Positions 47,555 through 58,389 of a DNA stretch of 64,000 bases are shown here, in pieces. The stretch spans positions 68,907,730-68,971,729 of the forward strand of contig NW_023604295.1 of assembly GCF_014898055.3 (NCBI RefSeq), written 5' to 3'. This stretch comes from Talpa occidentalis (Eukaryota > Chordata > Mammalia > Eulipotyphla > Talpidae). How positions within the stretch are numbered: the first letter of the stretch is position 1; each line of letters opens with the position of its first letter. Under the pieces are notes generated by a model. It was not told the DNA's origin. It saw only the letters and a list, made by a program, of their open reading frames with translations, and ran no database searches. The position numbers and the translations under genes are program-made.

Positions 47555-48272
47555 TTTTAATTTGTATTTTTTAAATTATTCTTGTTTATTTTTAACAATA
47601 TAGGATTTCTCCCCTCACAACCCTCTTGAGTGTCTCATATCTACTATCTGCTTTCAAGAGTCTTTCAATTTGTCTTTTTTTGATCATTTGTTTGGTTCTC
47701 TATATTCCACATAAAATGAAAATATCCAGCATTTATCTTTCTCCTTCTGGCTCATTTTGCTTAGAATAATCCCTTCCAGTTTCATCAATGTTGCCACAAA
47801 AGGCATGAGTTTATCTTTATTGATTGCTGAGTAGTATTCCATAATATATATACACCACATCTTCTTGAGCCAAGCATCTGTTCTGGGGCATTTAGGTTGT
47901 TGCTATATCTTGGCTATTATACACAGTGCTGCTATAAACACAGGAGGGCGGGTTTCCTTTCAAATTAGTGTTTTTGTGCTCTTTGGATAGATACTAGGAG
48001 TGGATTTGGTAGGTCATATGATAAATCTATGTTCAGTTTTTTCAGTAATCTGCACACTTCCTCCCATTGGGGCTGGACCAGTTTATGTTCCCACTAATGG
48101 TGGCAGGATACAAAATCAACACATAAAAGTCAATTGCCTTTCTATATACATAGAATGAACTAGAAGAAGAAATTAAGAAAGCCATCCCATTTATAATCTT
48201 ACAAAAAAAAAAAGTACCTGAGAATAAAACTAACAAAGGAGGTAAAGACCTATACAAGGAAAATAACACCTT
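47555..48272 (-). mobile_element. 5'-inverted LINE-1
   Basis: The left part (about 47555-48106) is reverse-strand L1 3' end: TTCTCCTTCTGGCTCATTTT, GCTGAGTAGTATTCCATAAT, CACCACATCTTCTTGAGCCA, TTGGATAGATACTAGGAGTG, CTCCCATTGGGGCTGGACCA. At about 48107 it switches to plus-strand ORF2 from further upstream: GATACAAAATCAACACATAA, ATTTATAATCTTACAAAAAA, GGTAAAGACCTATACAAGGA. For a minus-strand insertion this is the expected layout of twin priming. No target duplication could be fixed. Confidence 0.88.
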
Positions 48273-48459
48273 TTATGTCAATTTAAGAGATTTTGTCCTT
48301 TGCTTTAGAATAATGAAAATGTTTTGATGGTGTGGATGTGGCAACACAACTAGCTACTTTTTAAATTGTGCATATGAGCATAGGGAATTTAAAATTTTTT
48401 TTTTTATTTATTTGTAATGATCCAACTTACCAATAGGAAAGAACTTGTACCACCTAGAT

Positions 48460-48625
48460 CAGTTATTCCCAAATTTGAGGATACATCAGAATCACCCAGA
48501 GAAATTGTAAAAACAATGTTTTCAGGGCCCCGATCCCAAATTTCTGATTCAATGTGTCTGGTTTAACACCCAATATTTTGCACTTGTAGCAAAATCTCAA
48601 ATGCTGCTGTGCTGCTGTTAAGCAA
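48460..48625 (+). repeat. MER5-like (hAT-Charlie) fossil
   Basis: CAGTTATTCCCAAATTTGAGG, CATCAGAATCACCCAGAGAA, TTTTCAGGGCCCCGATCCCA, TTCTGATTCAATGTGTCTGG and TTTAACACCCAATATTTTGCA follow the MER5A/B order from its 5' end. Confidence 0.78.
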
Positions 48626-48882
48626 CCACACACAGAAAACCATTAATTTTGATGAAAGGAAAATGGAAATAAAGTCTTGTATCTCTCCCTCACAGCAGAT
48701 TATCATGAGAGTTCTCATTTACAAGATCAGAACCAATTCACAGCCTAGTCTCTGAATAAAAATACATGATACAGCCATCTTTTTAAGCCCAGAAATTATG
48801 GATAATCTTTGCTAGAAAATAATAAATCTGAACACAAATGCTGGAACCAGGCCCTTTGGCTTTAAATTCCATCATAACTACC

Positions 48883-49309
48883 TGTAAAGGTAGGACAGGG
48901 CCAGTGCGCAGGTTTTCTATGATCCAGCAGACCGGGTAAAGGAGGAATCAGAGTCCTCAGTGCTTTTTGCAGGTCTTTTATTTAGATTTACCAGGCATAT
49001 GGCAGGCAGGGATGCTGGGGGGCTGGGAGGCTGGCAGTCCTCCCAGCCCCCAGCACATCCTCACTCTATCTGGGCTCTTCGGCCTTCTCTTGTGTTCTCT
49101 GCTTCTCTGCTCTCCTGCTTCTCAGCTTCTGTTTGTTCTTGGCTTCTACTGGCGTCTCTGTGATGTCGCCCTTATAAACTCAGTCTCTCAGCCCAGGTGT
49201 ATCCACTTCAGGTCCCCGCCATCAGGCATGCATTCAGGACCACAGGGTTCCCTCATCTATCCTAATGGCGGGAGGGCAAAAAAGCCTGATACTTTTACCT
49301 CACCCTACA
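48883..49309 (-). repeat. 3' LTR of the minus-strand element
   Basis: 427 bp, plus-strand ends TGTAAAGG...CCCTACA. Read on the minus strand: TATA-type box at 49171-49178, AATAAA at 48977-48982 about 190 bases downstream. The plus strand carries a 157-codon open frame here that runs out of the LTR; it has no retroviral motif. Confidence 0.95.
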
Positions 49310-49321
49310 ATCCACCCCCTC
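49310..49321 (-). other. Polypurine tract of the minus-strand element
   Basis: On the minus strand GAGGGGGTGGAT directly precedes the 3' LTR, where the plus-strand primer of reverse transcription is expected. Position and base composition support this; it is interrupted by T. Confidence 0.7.
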
Positions 49322-50479
49322 AGGGTTTTCTGCCAGACAGTCTATACATGTCATATATGTTTTTCTTGGCAATAGAACACTGCAGCCATGGCCCACAAAA
49401 ACAAATAATATACATCACAATAGAACAACAAAATACATAAAAAATACAACAGAACACAAATAATTCCAGGCAGGGCACCAACCTAGTGGCAAAAGACAAT
49501 TATTGGTACCAGCAGATGAGCCACCAAATCTGCTGCCAAAGGCACTGTTCATATGAGGGAGGGGAACCACTCAAGGCATCTACTGTAACACACCAGGAGC
49601 TGTCAGGCTTCCTGGCCTTCTCTAGCTGTAGTCTTGGCTACAAGCCACACACAGCATCCATCCCCAGGATGCAATCACTATGGGATTGGCTATTCTATAC
49701 TGTTGGGGGTAATCGCCAACCCTCAGGGTTTCTGTCTGCTGTTGCTCCAACATTTGGTTTTCATAGCCACCAATGCAACACGCAGACCCCTGCACTCAAG
49801 CCAACCCACCGCACAAACACATGGGTCAGGGATCCAAACTCTACATGTGGCCTCTCTTGGGTCCCCTCTTTGGCTTGGGCTCCACCCCAAGCCACGTTCC
49901 CCACCCATCCCCAAAGGACGGGTTCCTCAGCTCCTCACCCTCACTCAAGAATGAGCAGGGCATCACCCACAGGTGATTTTAAGAGAGTCACTGGTCTTCA
50001 GCATACTTAGGCTTCTTAACAGCCGCTCATGGCTTCTCAACTTAGCAGCAGTTTTTGCCTTCTCAAAATTGGCGTTGTTCCTCTGCCTAGCTGCTGGGCA
50101 GTACACAGACTGCTTTTGGCCACTGAGGCCCACTGGCCACCCCAGATTCCCAAAAATACATAACCTGCCAAGGTCCTCCACATTCTGGAAAGATTGTTAG
50201 TCCAAGTCCATTAGTCCAAGTCTGTTGGCCTCTCACTGCATCAGCACTGGTGAGCTCTGAATCATGGTTCTCTCTTCCCCGACAATTCTTGCTGCCTCAG
50301 GGGTTGTTGGCTGGTCCTCTCAGGAGTCTCCTCCATGCGAGGTCTCATCCCGCAGCTCCCAGACCTTGTCCATCTCTTGTGCCACCATGATGCCTCCAGT
50401 GTTGTCACAGGCAAACACAGTCTGTTACTCCTTAGTCCCTCCAGGTCTTCAGAGGGCTCCATACCCATCTGCATGGATC
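49322..50479 (-). other. Interior of the LTR element, no recognisable genes
   Basis: About 1.16 kb, GC-richer than the surroundings. The plus strand has a 174-codon frame (49486-50010), antisense to the element and without domain-like features. The minus strand has short frames only. It may derive from an ERV leader or gag fragments too diverged to recognise, or be captured host sequence. Confidence 0.6.
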
Positions 50480-50497
50480 ATCTCGCCAACTACGCCA
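50480..50497 (-). other. Primer-binding site resembling tRNA-Ser
   Basis: On the minus strand, two bases after the 5' LTR, TGGCGTAGTTGGCGAGAT lies at the usual position. From memory the complement of the tRNA-Ser 3' end is TGGCGTAGTCGGCAGGAT, so about 15 of 18 bases agree, including the invariant TGG. Confidence 0.7.
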
Positions 50498-50499
50498 AT

Positions 50500-50928
50500 T
50501 GTAAAGGTAGGACAGGGGCAGTGTACAAGTTTTCTATGATCCAGCAGACCGGGTAAAGGAGGAGTCAGAGTCCTCAGTGCTTTTTGCAGGTCTTTTATTT
50601 AGATTTACCAGGCATATGGCAGGCAGGGATGCTGGGGGGCTGGGAGGCTGGCAGTCCTCCCAGCCCCAAGCACATCCTCACTCTATCTGGGCTCTTCGGC
50701 CTTCTCTCGTGTTCTCTCTGCTTCTCTGCTCTCCTGCTTCTCAGCTTCTGTTTGTTCTTGGCTTCTGCTGGTGTCCCCGTGATGCCGCCCTTATAAACTC
50801 AGTCTCTCAGCCCAGGTGTACCCACTTCAGGTGCCCGCCATCAGGCATGCATTCAGGACCACAGGGTTCCCTCATCTATCCTAATGGCAGGAGGGCAGAA
50901 AAGCCTGATACTTTTACCTTACCCTACA
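50500..50928 (-). repeat. 5' LTR of the minus-strand element
   Basis: 429 bp; differs from the other LTR by scattered substitutions and a 2-bp CT insertion near 50715. Same TATA and AATAAA arrangement on the minus strand (TTATAAAC at about 50790 on the + strand). It would drive transcription leftwards through the interior. Confidence 0.95.
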
Positions 50929-51063
50929 CTACCCATCATAAATAGGTGTACATACTAGGGATATACATTCAATATTCCCTGCCTCAACCATGAAAAGTTA
51001 TAATTGACTCCTAAAATGATGAGATTATTAAATAAATGAATATATCTTTTAGTACAATGCCTG

Positions 51064-51503
51064 TGTAGGGTAAGGAAAAATGTCAGGCTTTTCTGCCCTC
51101 CTGCCATTTGGATAGATAATGGATCCTTGTGGTCCTGAATGCATGCCTGATGGCGGGCACCTGGAATAGGGTGTGGGCATAGGTAGATGGGATTCACCTG
51201 GGCTGAGACTGGGCTTTTAAGGGCGGCATCACGAGGACGCCAGCAGAAGCCGAAAGAGAAGCTGAGAGAGAAGCAAGAGAAGCAGAAGCCGAGAGAAAGC
51301 CGGAGAGCCCAGATAGAGTAAAGACCTGCTGGGGGCTGGGAGGACTGCCAGCCTCCCGGCCCCCCAGCACCCCTGCCTGCCGTGTACCTGGTAAACCCCA
51401 ATAAAAATCCTGCAGAAGCCACCGAGGTCTCCAGGACTCTTACTCCTCCTTTATCCGGTCTGCTGGGTCAGAAATCCTGCACTGTGTCATTCCTGACCCT
51501 ACA
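51064..51503 (+). mobile_element. Solo LTR of the same family, opposite strand
   Basis: Starts TGTAGGGTAAGG, ends TCCTGACCCTACA, and is flanked by GCCTG at 51059-51063 and 51504-51508. It has CTTTTAAGGGCGGC at 51214-51227 as the TATA region and AATAAA at 51400-51405. Its sequence is collinear with the reverse complement of the two LTRs at 48883-50928, but differs more from them than they do from each other, including an extra segment near 51165-51190. The region between TATA and AATAAA is purine-rich (GAAGC/GAGA repeats, 51240-51310). The 155-codon minus frame over it is not a gene. Confidence 0.93.
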
Positions 51504-51508
51504 GCCTG

Positions 51509-53904
51509 GTACACAGTTACTTATATATATGCCTGCTAGCATGATTATCACCAATATTTTTATTTTCTTTATTTACATGTTAATAAATATCTTGATTAAA
51601 GTTTCATGAAAAACTGAACTAATCTGTGAATGTTAAAAATGTTTATTGGCCTTTCTTCAAGGATCTGTTTTCTTTCATTTTCATCCACCTATTCAATTAA
51701 TATAAAGTATACAGAAACATTCTGTTATGTGAATTAAAGATAACTAGAGTTTTTATTATTCCTCAATTGCATGCAATTGTTTTTTTTTAATGTAAGAATG
51801 GTTTAAAAAGAACTCCAACACCTGTGTGTATCACACATGTGTCTCCAATTCTGTCTCTTTAAGATTAGGTTCTCCCATTACATTTGTCTTTTGTGTATTC
51901 TCCATTTTAATGTTAGTTTATATTCATTATGACTTTCATCTCACTACTGTTAACTCTGCAGGTTGCTTTGCCCTTCTGTGTGGTTCCTGGCTAATTTGAT
52001 TCTGGTATCAGAAAATGTATTCCACAGATGTGAGCATGTCATTAACAAAATACTTAACATGTGCTAATACTGACCCCTTGAGACTCTTCCTGCAGCTCTC
52101 CACTTAGAGGGCTTGCATTTATTGATTATGCTATTCGACTTTATATGACTAGGTTTTCTATCAGGTATTTATCCAATTAATTTATAGGCATCTATTATGT
52201 AGAGAAAAAAATGTCTTTCCCAAACCTAAGTATGCAGTTTCCATTTATTACTTTTATCTCCTAAGTTAGGAGACATGCCAAAGAAGGCTATTACAATGTA
52301 TGACATGACCTACTTTTAATAAATTCACATTTGCCACTTTCTTTATTAGACACCTTTCTCCCTGGTGTTCACATTTGGACTCTTTAATTATATGCTCAGC
52401 CAAAGACTTCTTATACATGAAGGCAATTTAGGAAGCAAGAAAGTAAAGCTCTGCAGACATTTTAAGATACAAAAATAAAGACAAAAGGAGGAAAAAATAG
52501 TACTGCAATTCTAAAAGGATTTGCCTTCCTATAACCTTCAGCCTTAAAATTGTCTTTAAGATCCTAGGTTATTTCTAATTTTGGCCTTCAAATTACATCC
52601 TACACATTCCAGACAGCCAGGACAGTCTCTTTCTGCTTTTTCTTATTATTATTCTGATTGTTTAATGCATTGCAAATGGGAACTCTGGGACTCTAGACTT
52701 CTTTCTCCCCCTTGAAACCTCTAAATAATTAATTAGACTGTCGAGCTCTCACTGCTGCAAATTTCCTCTTCATGTTGGCCAGGGTAGCACACATTTATCC
52801 TTAGGCAAAGCCATGGGCTAAAATAGTTTCATATTAGTTAAACATCTTAGGCTATGGCATGTTATCTCTGAGGTCATAACATGAAATAGCTCAACACCAA
52901 CGAAAGAAAGTAAAATCAGTAGTGCTTTTGGATAAATGTGAGGATTAAATGGGAGTTCCAAGCAAGCTGTCAGCAACTTGAAATCCCAATCATCTGTGTT
53001 TTAACCAGGCCGTACATGTTTAACAGTGCCACAGAGAAAGCCTAGATCCACAGTCTCACATAACACATCATCTAAGATGTTCCAAGTGCGCAAATAAACC
53101 AAGTGTGGTTTATTTGTTAAGACACTCCAAAATCTTAGAAATGCTTTTCATGATCCTTTTTAATAAAAAAAAAAAATGGGGGGTAGGGGGACTGGAGAAA
53201 AGGTCTGACATTATTGTACAACTCTTTGACATTATTCTACAACTCTCTATATTGACTGTAAATAAATAAGAGGGGCCTCTCTTGCTAGGTTTTCCCACAA
53301 CAAAGACACAAAGGTGTCATGGCCTGGCCACTTCCCTTCTCAATAGTAAAGAATTATCGTTACACTGCAGCACCACTCCCAGACACAGAGAGGTGTCTGA
53401 CAGTAAGTGAGTGGTAGTGCCCTTTGGGCAGGCCGCAGAGCAGCAGCAATGGCAGCTGGAAGAAGTTAGTGTTCGGTCTCTATGTTCTCCTTAGTCTGTA
53501 GTTAGACAAAAGGTTCACTTTTCAACAGTGTCTTAATCTTCCCAAGCAGAATTAGAAGCTTTCTCTGTAAGAGTCAACACTATGTACTGTACGCTGTTCT
53601 GTGGAAGAAAGATAAGCTGTTTAGTCTAACTTAAAACAAATGCATAAAGCTCGATTAAACACACACCTACCAGACTCTAAGAGTTTATTCTTGAATATTT
53701 GTGAAAGCATGGAACACAAACAAATGGAAATGAGCCAATTCACTTGGAGAAAATATAGAAACTCCAGGGATTCAGTCTCCACAGTAAAGTAATCATTTAG
53801 GGAATGTGATTGGGAGAGGACATGAATTAATTTATCTATGTGATCCACTCTCTCTTGTCTGTCTTTTCCTTCATAACCAACACATTCTATCATAATGCTG
53901 AATT
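51509..53904. other. Non-coding stretch
   Basis: No classifiable element. The block 53310-53470 is less AT-rich than its surroundings (CACCACTCCCAGACACAGAG, GGGCAGGCCGCAGAGCAGCAG) but shows no open frame or repeat I recognise. Confidence 0.45.
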
Positions 53905-54090
53905 CTGCTCTTGAGCACTTAGTATCTGGTAAGCACTATGGTAAATCCTCTATATTATTTCTTTAGTAACCACAGAATACTATGAAGTAGGAACCATTTT
54001 AAAGATTGAGAAACTAAGTCTTAAAAATAAAATAAGTTGCCCTAGTTAATACAATAAGTAAATGACAGATTATAATTCAGAACTGATAAT
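53905..54090 (+). repeat. MIR-like fossil
   Basis: GAGCACTTAGTATCTGGTAAGCACTATGGTAA, TATTATTTCTTTAGTAACCACA, GAAGTAGGAACCATTTTAAAGATTGAGAAACTAAG and AAGTTGCCCTAGTTAA match MIR order over nearly the full core. Confidence 0.7.
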
Positions 54091-54515
54091 AGAAATCAGG
54101 CTCATAAATCAAGATGGCACTACATTTTCTAGTAGATCTGTATTATGTAACAGTTGTCTACACAAAGTTCCCTTATCCTACCACTAAAAGGACAGAGGCA
54201 GCTATTGTCTTAATTTTTTTTTTTTTTTTAACCACCTTATCCTAAAATCCAACTTTATGATTGTGGAAATGACTTGTGATCTTCATGGTCAGAACTTTGC
54301 TAGATTTTTCAATGTTTATCCAAAGACTGATGACTGATTGTCTTAATCACAATGGGTACCAATAGACCCTTACAAAAAGTCTGAATAATACATCACATGT
54401 TGGACAGAGTAGAGCTTCAATCTTGTGGTTGGTTGTTTTTATAGGTGTTACAAAGACTCATAACACTCTTTGAGCAGGAAAGGACAAAGACAATCATTAA
54501 TTCCTTTCTTATTTT

Positions 54516-54805
54516 TTTTTAAAGATTTTTTTTTTAAAGATTTATTTTTATTTATTTATATAAGCACTGGGTACAGTCAGAAGCACGGGAGGATGAGAGA
54601 ATTCACCAGAGCCAGAGCAGGGAGCAGAGCAGGCAGAAGGACTGAAGAACACTGCTGAGGGGAGCAGTGGGTGGCAGGAGAGGTCTGAGTGCCATGTGGG
54701 ACCCTCCTCCGGTAGCCGGGAGCAGCCGGGGATAGAACCGGCACTGCAGAGGCTGCAGGCAGCTTCGCAACCCAGCACTCAACTGCTGCGCCACCGGGGA
54801 GGCCC
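54516..54805 (-). mobile_element. tRNA-derived SINE with 17-bp target duplication
   Basis: A full-length minus-strand copy bounded by AATTCCTTTCTTATTTT at 54499-54515 and 54806-54822. Younger subfamily, though its B-box is GGTTCTATCCCC. The tail end is partly duplicated: AAATCTTTAAAAA is followed by a second AATCTTTAAAA. Confidence 0.97.
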
Positions 54806-54822
54806 AATTCCTTTCTTATTTT

Positions 54823-55459
54823 AAACCCAAAGAATTTATGATAAGATTGGACAATGAGTAAGTTACTTTTAGAATTGATAGCTGAACTGGGTTTCTGATT
54901 GCTAGGTCAGCTTTTTTTCCACAATATTAGACTTCTCTGTGTCAAAAAGAAATAAAGCAAGTCATGATGAATTATTAAATGTTGCAAGTGGATTTTTAGT
55001 ATGTAATTACAGCTCAGGCTCTGATTTAATTATTTGGATAATTCACTTCATATTTTCTTGGTTAATTGCTACCATCCATTGCACTGTATAATTCAAACAA
55101 TCATAAATAGCAGCTTGGATTTTATAAAATCACCATGCCAAAATTTCCCAGTGCTTAGCACTGAGCAAATATTTGCAAAGAACAAGTCATTCACTGCTTA
55201 TTTTATTACAGATCTGCTATCATCCGTTGAAAAAGGTTTTCAAATGAAATTTTGCATGAAAATAGTAAATTCTTCATTTTATTTGATAATTGTATATAAC
55301 TATATGTATACATATATATCAAACTATACATTCAACAAAATATATTTTTAGGTTTTTAAATTCCTACCTATAGAATTTTAGATAATAAGAAAAATATATT
55401 CATTCATTTTCATTTCACCACAAAAGCATGCAAAATAAAAAAAATTAAAACCCTATATC
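54823..55459. other. AT-rich non-coding stretch
   Basis: Nothing classifiable seen; the 105-codon frame at 55034-55351 has no recognisable domain and AT-driven composition. Confidence 0.5.
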
Positions 55460-55742
55460 GGGCCTCCCTTGTGGCACAAGGAGTTAAGACATGACGCAGC
55501 ACTATAAAGCTATCCCATGCAGCCTCTGCAGCTTGAGTTCGATCCCTGGTGGGCAAGGGAGCTACCCACATGGCTCAGCAGACCTCTCCTGTCTTACCTG
55601 CTGCTCTCCTCAGCAGGGTATTTCAGTCAGTCTGCCTGTTCTGTTCCCCACTCTGTCTCTGATGAGTCCTATCACCCCACCCCCACACCTCTGGCCTGCA
55701 TCACAGTTCTTGTATGCATAAAAATAAATATTTAACAAAAAA
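55460..55742 (+). mobile_element. tRNA-derived SINE, older subfamily
   Basis: A plus-strand copy with head GGGCCTCCCTTGTGGCACAA, B-box GTTCGATCCCTGG, body CTCTGTCTCTGATGAGTCC, and tail GTATGCATAAAAATAAATAT plus A. A short TA repeat follows. The target duplication is unclear. Confidence 0.93.
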
Positions 55743-55759
55743 ACAAAATATATATATAT

Positions 55760-57383
55760 ATAATTTCAAATATAAAACATCGTGATAGCAAAAGATGATG
55801 TTATACATATTTTCCTTTGCTAAATATGCAGCATCTTGGTTTGTATGTCTCAACATTTTATTTCTCCATCAGCTACTCCTTGAATTATATAATACTCCAT
55901 TTACATAATGTGGACTCATTTGACTCCTTTCTACTTGGCTGTGATCTGAACTTCACCAGTAAAGAAGATTCAATTAGCAGGAAATAACCTCATAGAAGCT
56001 GTTATCATTGTCCTTTTTGTATTTTGCATGTCTTTAGCAAACTAACTGATACTCTGCAACTCATTTTATCACTTCTTCACTTTTTGGTCTTTTTATCCAA
56101 TTAATTTGCTTTGTGTATAATTTAATGTTACCAGTATTTTATTTCTGTAAACACACTCTAATATTAGCAAATACTATTATTTTATATCTTAGGGAATCTT
56201 ACTTCTGCCAGTTTTTTAAAACACAAGAACAAGATAAGAAGAATGAAAAAGAGAATACAGAGATGCTTCCTTCATTTGTTATCAAGGGGGAGGCATGAAT
56301 AGCTATTTTAATGGTTTATTCGAATTCCCATTTAAATAAAATCTGGATGATACTATCAAAGAAAACAACTCGAAATGTGAAAATTCAAGGCAAATCTTAG
56401 TATCTCTGCAGGTGATTAATTGCCTTAAAAAACGAAAGAGATGTCAAGATTGACAATCAACAGACCTACCCAAGATTTGCTCAGCATGGTGCTAGAATTT
56501 TGAAGAACATCCTTATCAGATCCCCTTCTAAGGTATGTAAAAAAATCTATACCCCAGTGACTTGAGCATACAAGGAAATTAGTATAATTTAAGATATTTT
56601 TAAGAGTTATTCCTATATTATGAGTGGCTATGATCAGGTAGTTTTACTTTATGTAGTTACTACTATTATGCTACTACTATCTATTTTATGTTTCATGTAA
56701 TGTAAACATAAGAAGTGTAAATTTTTCCACATGTGGTCTTCTGTTCTTACACCAGGAAACTGGATGGAAAATAAACTGGACTCAAATTAATAGACAATTG
56801 TATATGCATATTCTCATCCTAAGATTATCTGAGCTGATAAAATGTAAGACATCAGCTCTTTTCTAGGAGGTGGACCAGATGGAAAATTGCTTGTAAAGAA
56901 ATAAACTTCATAGTCTGATCCTCAAGTTACAATTATGGTTTGAAATTGGGATGTGCAGCAGAGATGATGGGTCTTCCTAGGCTGTTTTACCAATACTGGA
57001 TGTATCTGATCTAGATGTGACAAAAGACCAAGTTGCAAAGATATAGGTAATATGGGATTGAATCATGGAACCCAACTTTCCCCAACCATCTGAAAATATA
57101 ACTAACAATTGGAATGATTCATTGAATTATTTGCAAGACCTGGGAAACCCTCAAAAAATTTATCCATACAAGTAAATGATAATAGTATTACCAGGCCCCC
57201 CAAATAGGCGACCAAATCACAGAAAAGAGAAACTTTTTTCTTTTAGATAGAGGGGAAAATATGTGCAACAGATCTCTTCCTTTCTTTCTTCATCTCTTCC
57301 CTTTCTCTTCTTCATTCTCTATTTTTTTGACACACGTATTATCAACAATTTGACTTTAGCCACGCTGCATAAAAATTCATAAA
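55760..57383. other. AT-rich non-coding stretch
   Basis: Nothing classifiable seen. Confidence 0.5.
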
Positions 57384-57397
57384 AGTGGGCCATTGTT

Positions 57398-57664
57398 GGG
57401 GCCTCCCTGGTGGCACAAGGGGTTAACATGCAGTACTATGAAGCCATCCGCAGCTGCTGCATCACGAGTTAGATCCCCGGCCAGGGAGGTGACCCACATG
57501 GTGCAGCAGACCTCTCCTGTCTCGCCTGCTGCTCCCTCAGCAGTGTATTTCAGTAGATTCACCTGTTCTGTTCCCCACTCTGTCTCTGGTGAATCCTCTT
57601 AATCCCCATATCTCTGGCCTGTACCCCAGTTCTTGTATGCATAAATAAATAACTCTTTAAAAAA
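57398..57664 (+). mobile_element. tRNA-derived SINE, older subfamily
   Basis: A plus-strand copy; flanks TGGGCCATTGTT (57386-57397) and TGGGTCATTGTT (57665-57676) form a 12-bp target duplication with one mismatch. Head GGGGCCTCCCTGGTGGCACA; the B-box is changed to GTTAGATCCCC. The tail GCATAAATAAATAACTCTTT keeps a terminator-like TCTTT. Confidence 0.95.
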
Positions 57665-57679
57665 TGGGTCATTGTTTAT

Positions 57680-58102
57680 GTCTAATCTAATAATTCCACT
57701 TTGGCAATAATGTTATGACATTGACTTTATCACAGTTCTCTGACCCATTCACTTGCCTCACTTCTTTGATCTTTTGCATGAAATTCTGTATTTTTTCTTA
57801 TATAGTATTCTAAGCCATTAATGTATTTCCTCTATTGTTTGCTCTCAAAAATATATTAACCCAACTCAATGGGCTTCCTGAAAGGCTCCCCTATACTTTG
57901 CATTGATACATTGACTCTATTCTGAATTTTTCTCTCCTAGATGTTTAACAAGAACACAAATAAATGTTTCTTGCCTGTGCATTACTCAGTGTTTTGTCAT
58001 TGTTTTAAAATTTTGTATTGTGATTCAGTTGTATCACATAATAAGAATATTTAAGTTATATTACAATTTTAATAGTTCATTTCAGTTTTTCTTTTTAAAT
58101 CT
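57680..58102. other. AT-rich non-coding stretch
   Basis: Nothing classifiable seen. Confidence 0.5.
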
Positions 58103-58118
58103 AAAAAATGCTAAAATT

Positions 58119-58373
58119 GGGCCTCCCTGGTGGAATAGGTGGTTGAGCACAGTGCTGTGACGCTGTCTGCAGCCTCTGCAGTGTGGGTTTGATCCCTGCT
58201 GGCAGTGGAGATAACCACATGGCATGGTAGACCTCTTCTGACTTGCCTGCTACTCCCCTCAGCAGTGTATTTCAGTCTGCCTGTTCTGTTTCCTGCTCTG
58301 TCTCTGGTGAATCCTTTCACCTTCCCGCACATCTGGCCTGTATCCCGGTTCTTGTATAAATAAATAAATCTTT
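58119..58373 (+). mobile_element. tRNA-derived SINE with 16-bp target duplication
   Basis: A plus-strand copy bounded by AAAAAATGCTAAAATT at 58103-58118 and 58374-58389. B-box GTTTGATCCCTG; tail GTATAAATAAATAAATCTTT. The A-box region is altered to GGTGGAATAGGTGG. Confidence 0.97.
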
Positions 58374-58389
58374 AAAAAATGCTAAAATT

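Larger units (their letters stand above)
48883..50928 (-). mobile_element. Short LTR retrotransposon (ERV-like), two LTRs, non-coding interior
   Basis: Two directly repeated LTRs (48883-49309 and 50500-50928) enclose 1,190 bp, with a 5-bp target duplication CTACC at 48878-48882 and 50929-50933. Orientation is minus: on that strand the LTR has TTTATAAGGGCGG then AATAAA, the primer-binding site follows the LTR at 50497 downwards, and a purine-rich tract precedes the other LTR. I see no gag, protease, reverse transcriptase or envelope motif in the interior; minus-strand frames are at most 72 codons. By hand count the LTRs differ at about 17 of 427 aligned sites (about 4%), so insertion is fairly recent. 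A non-autonomous element mobilised by a relative is the simplest reading. Confidence 0.93.

Noticed and set aside
48967..49440. 157-codon plus-strand frame and the similar frame at 50577-50945
   Set aside because: Both are the same LTR sequence read antisense, so their likeness reflects LTR duplication and not a gene family.
49486..50010. 174-codon plus-strand open frame
   Set aside because: It is antisense to the minus-strand LTR element and has no recognisable motif; the region is GC-richer, so longer chance frames are expected.
50955..51422. 155-codon minus-strand open frame
   Set aside because: It lies antisense over a solo LTR and matches a similar chance frame in the related LTRs.
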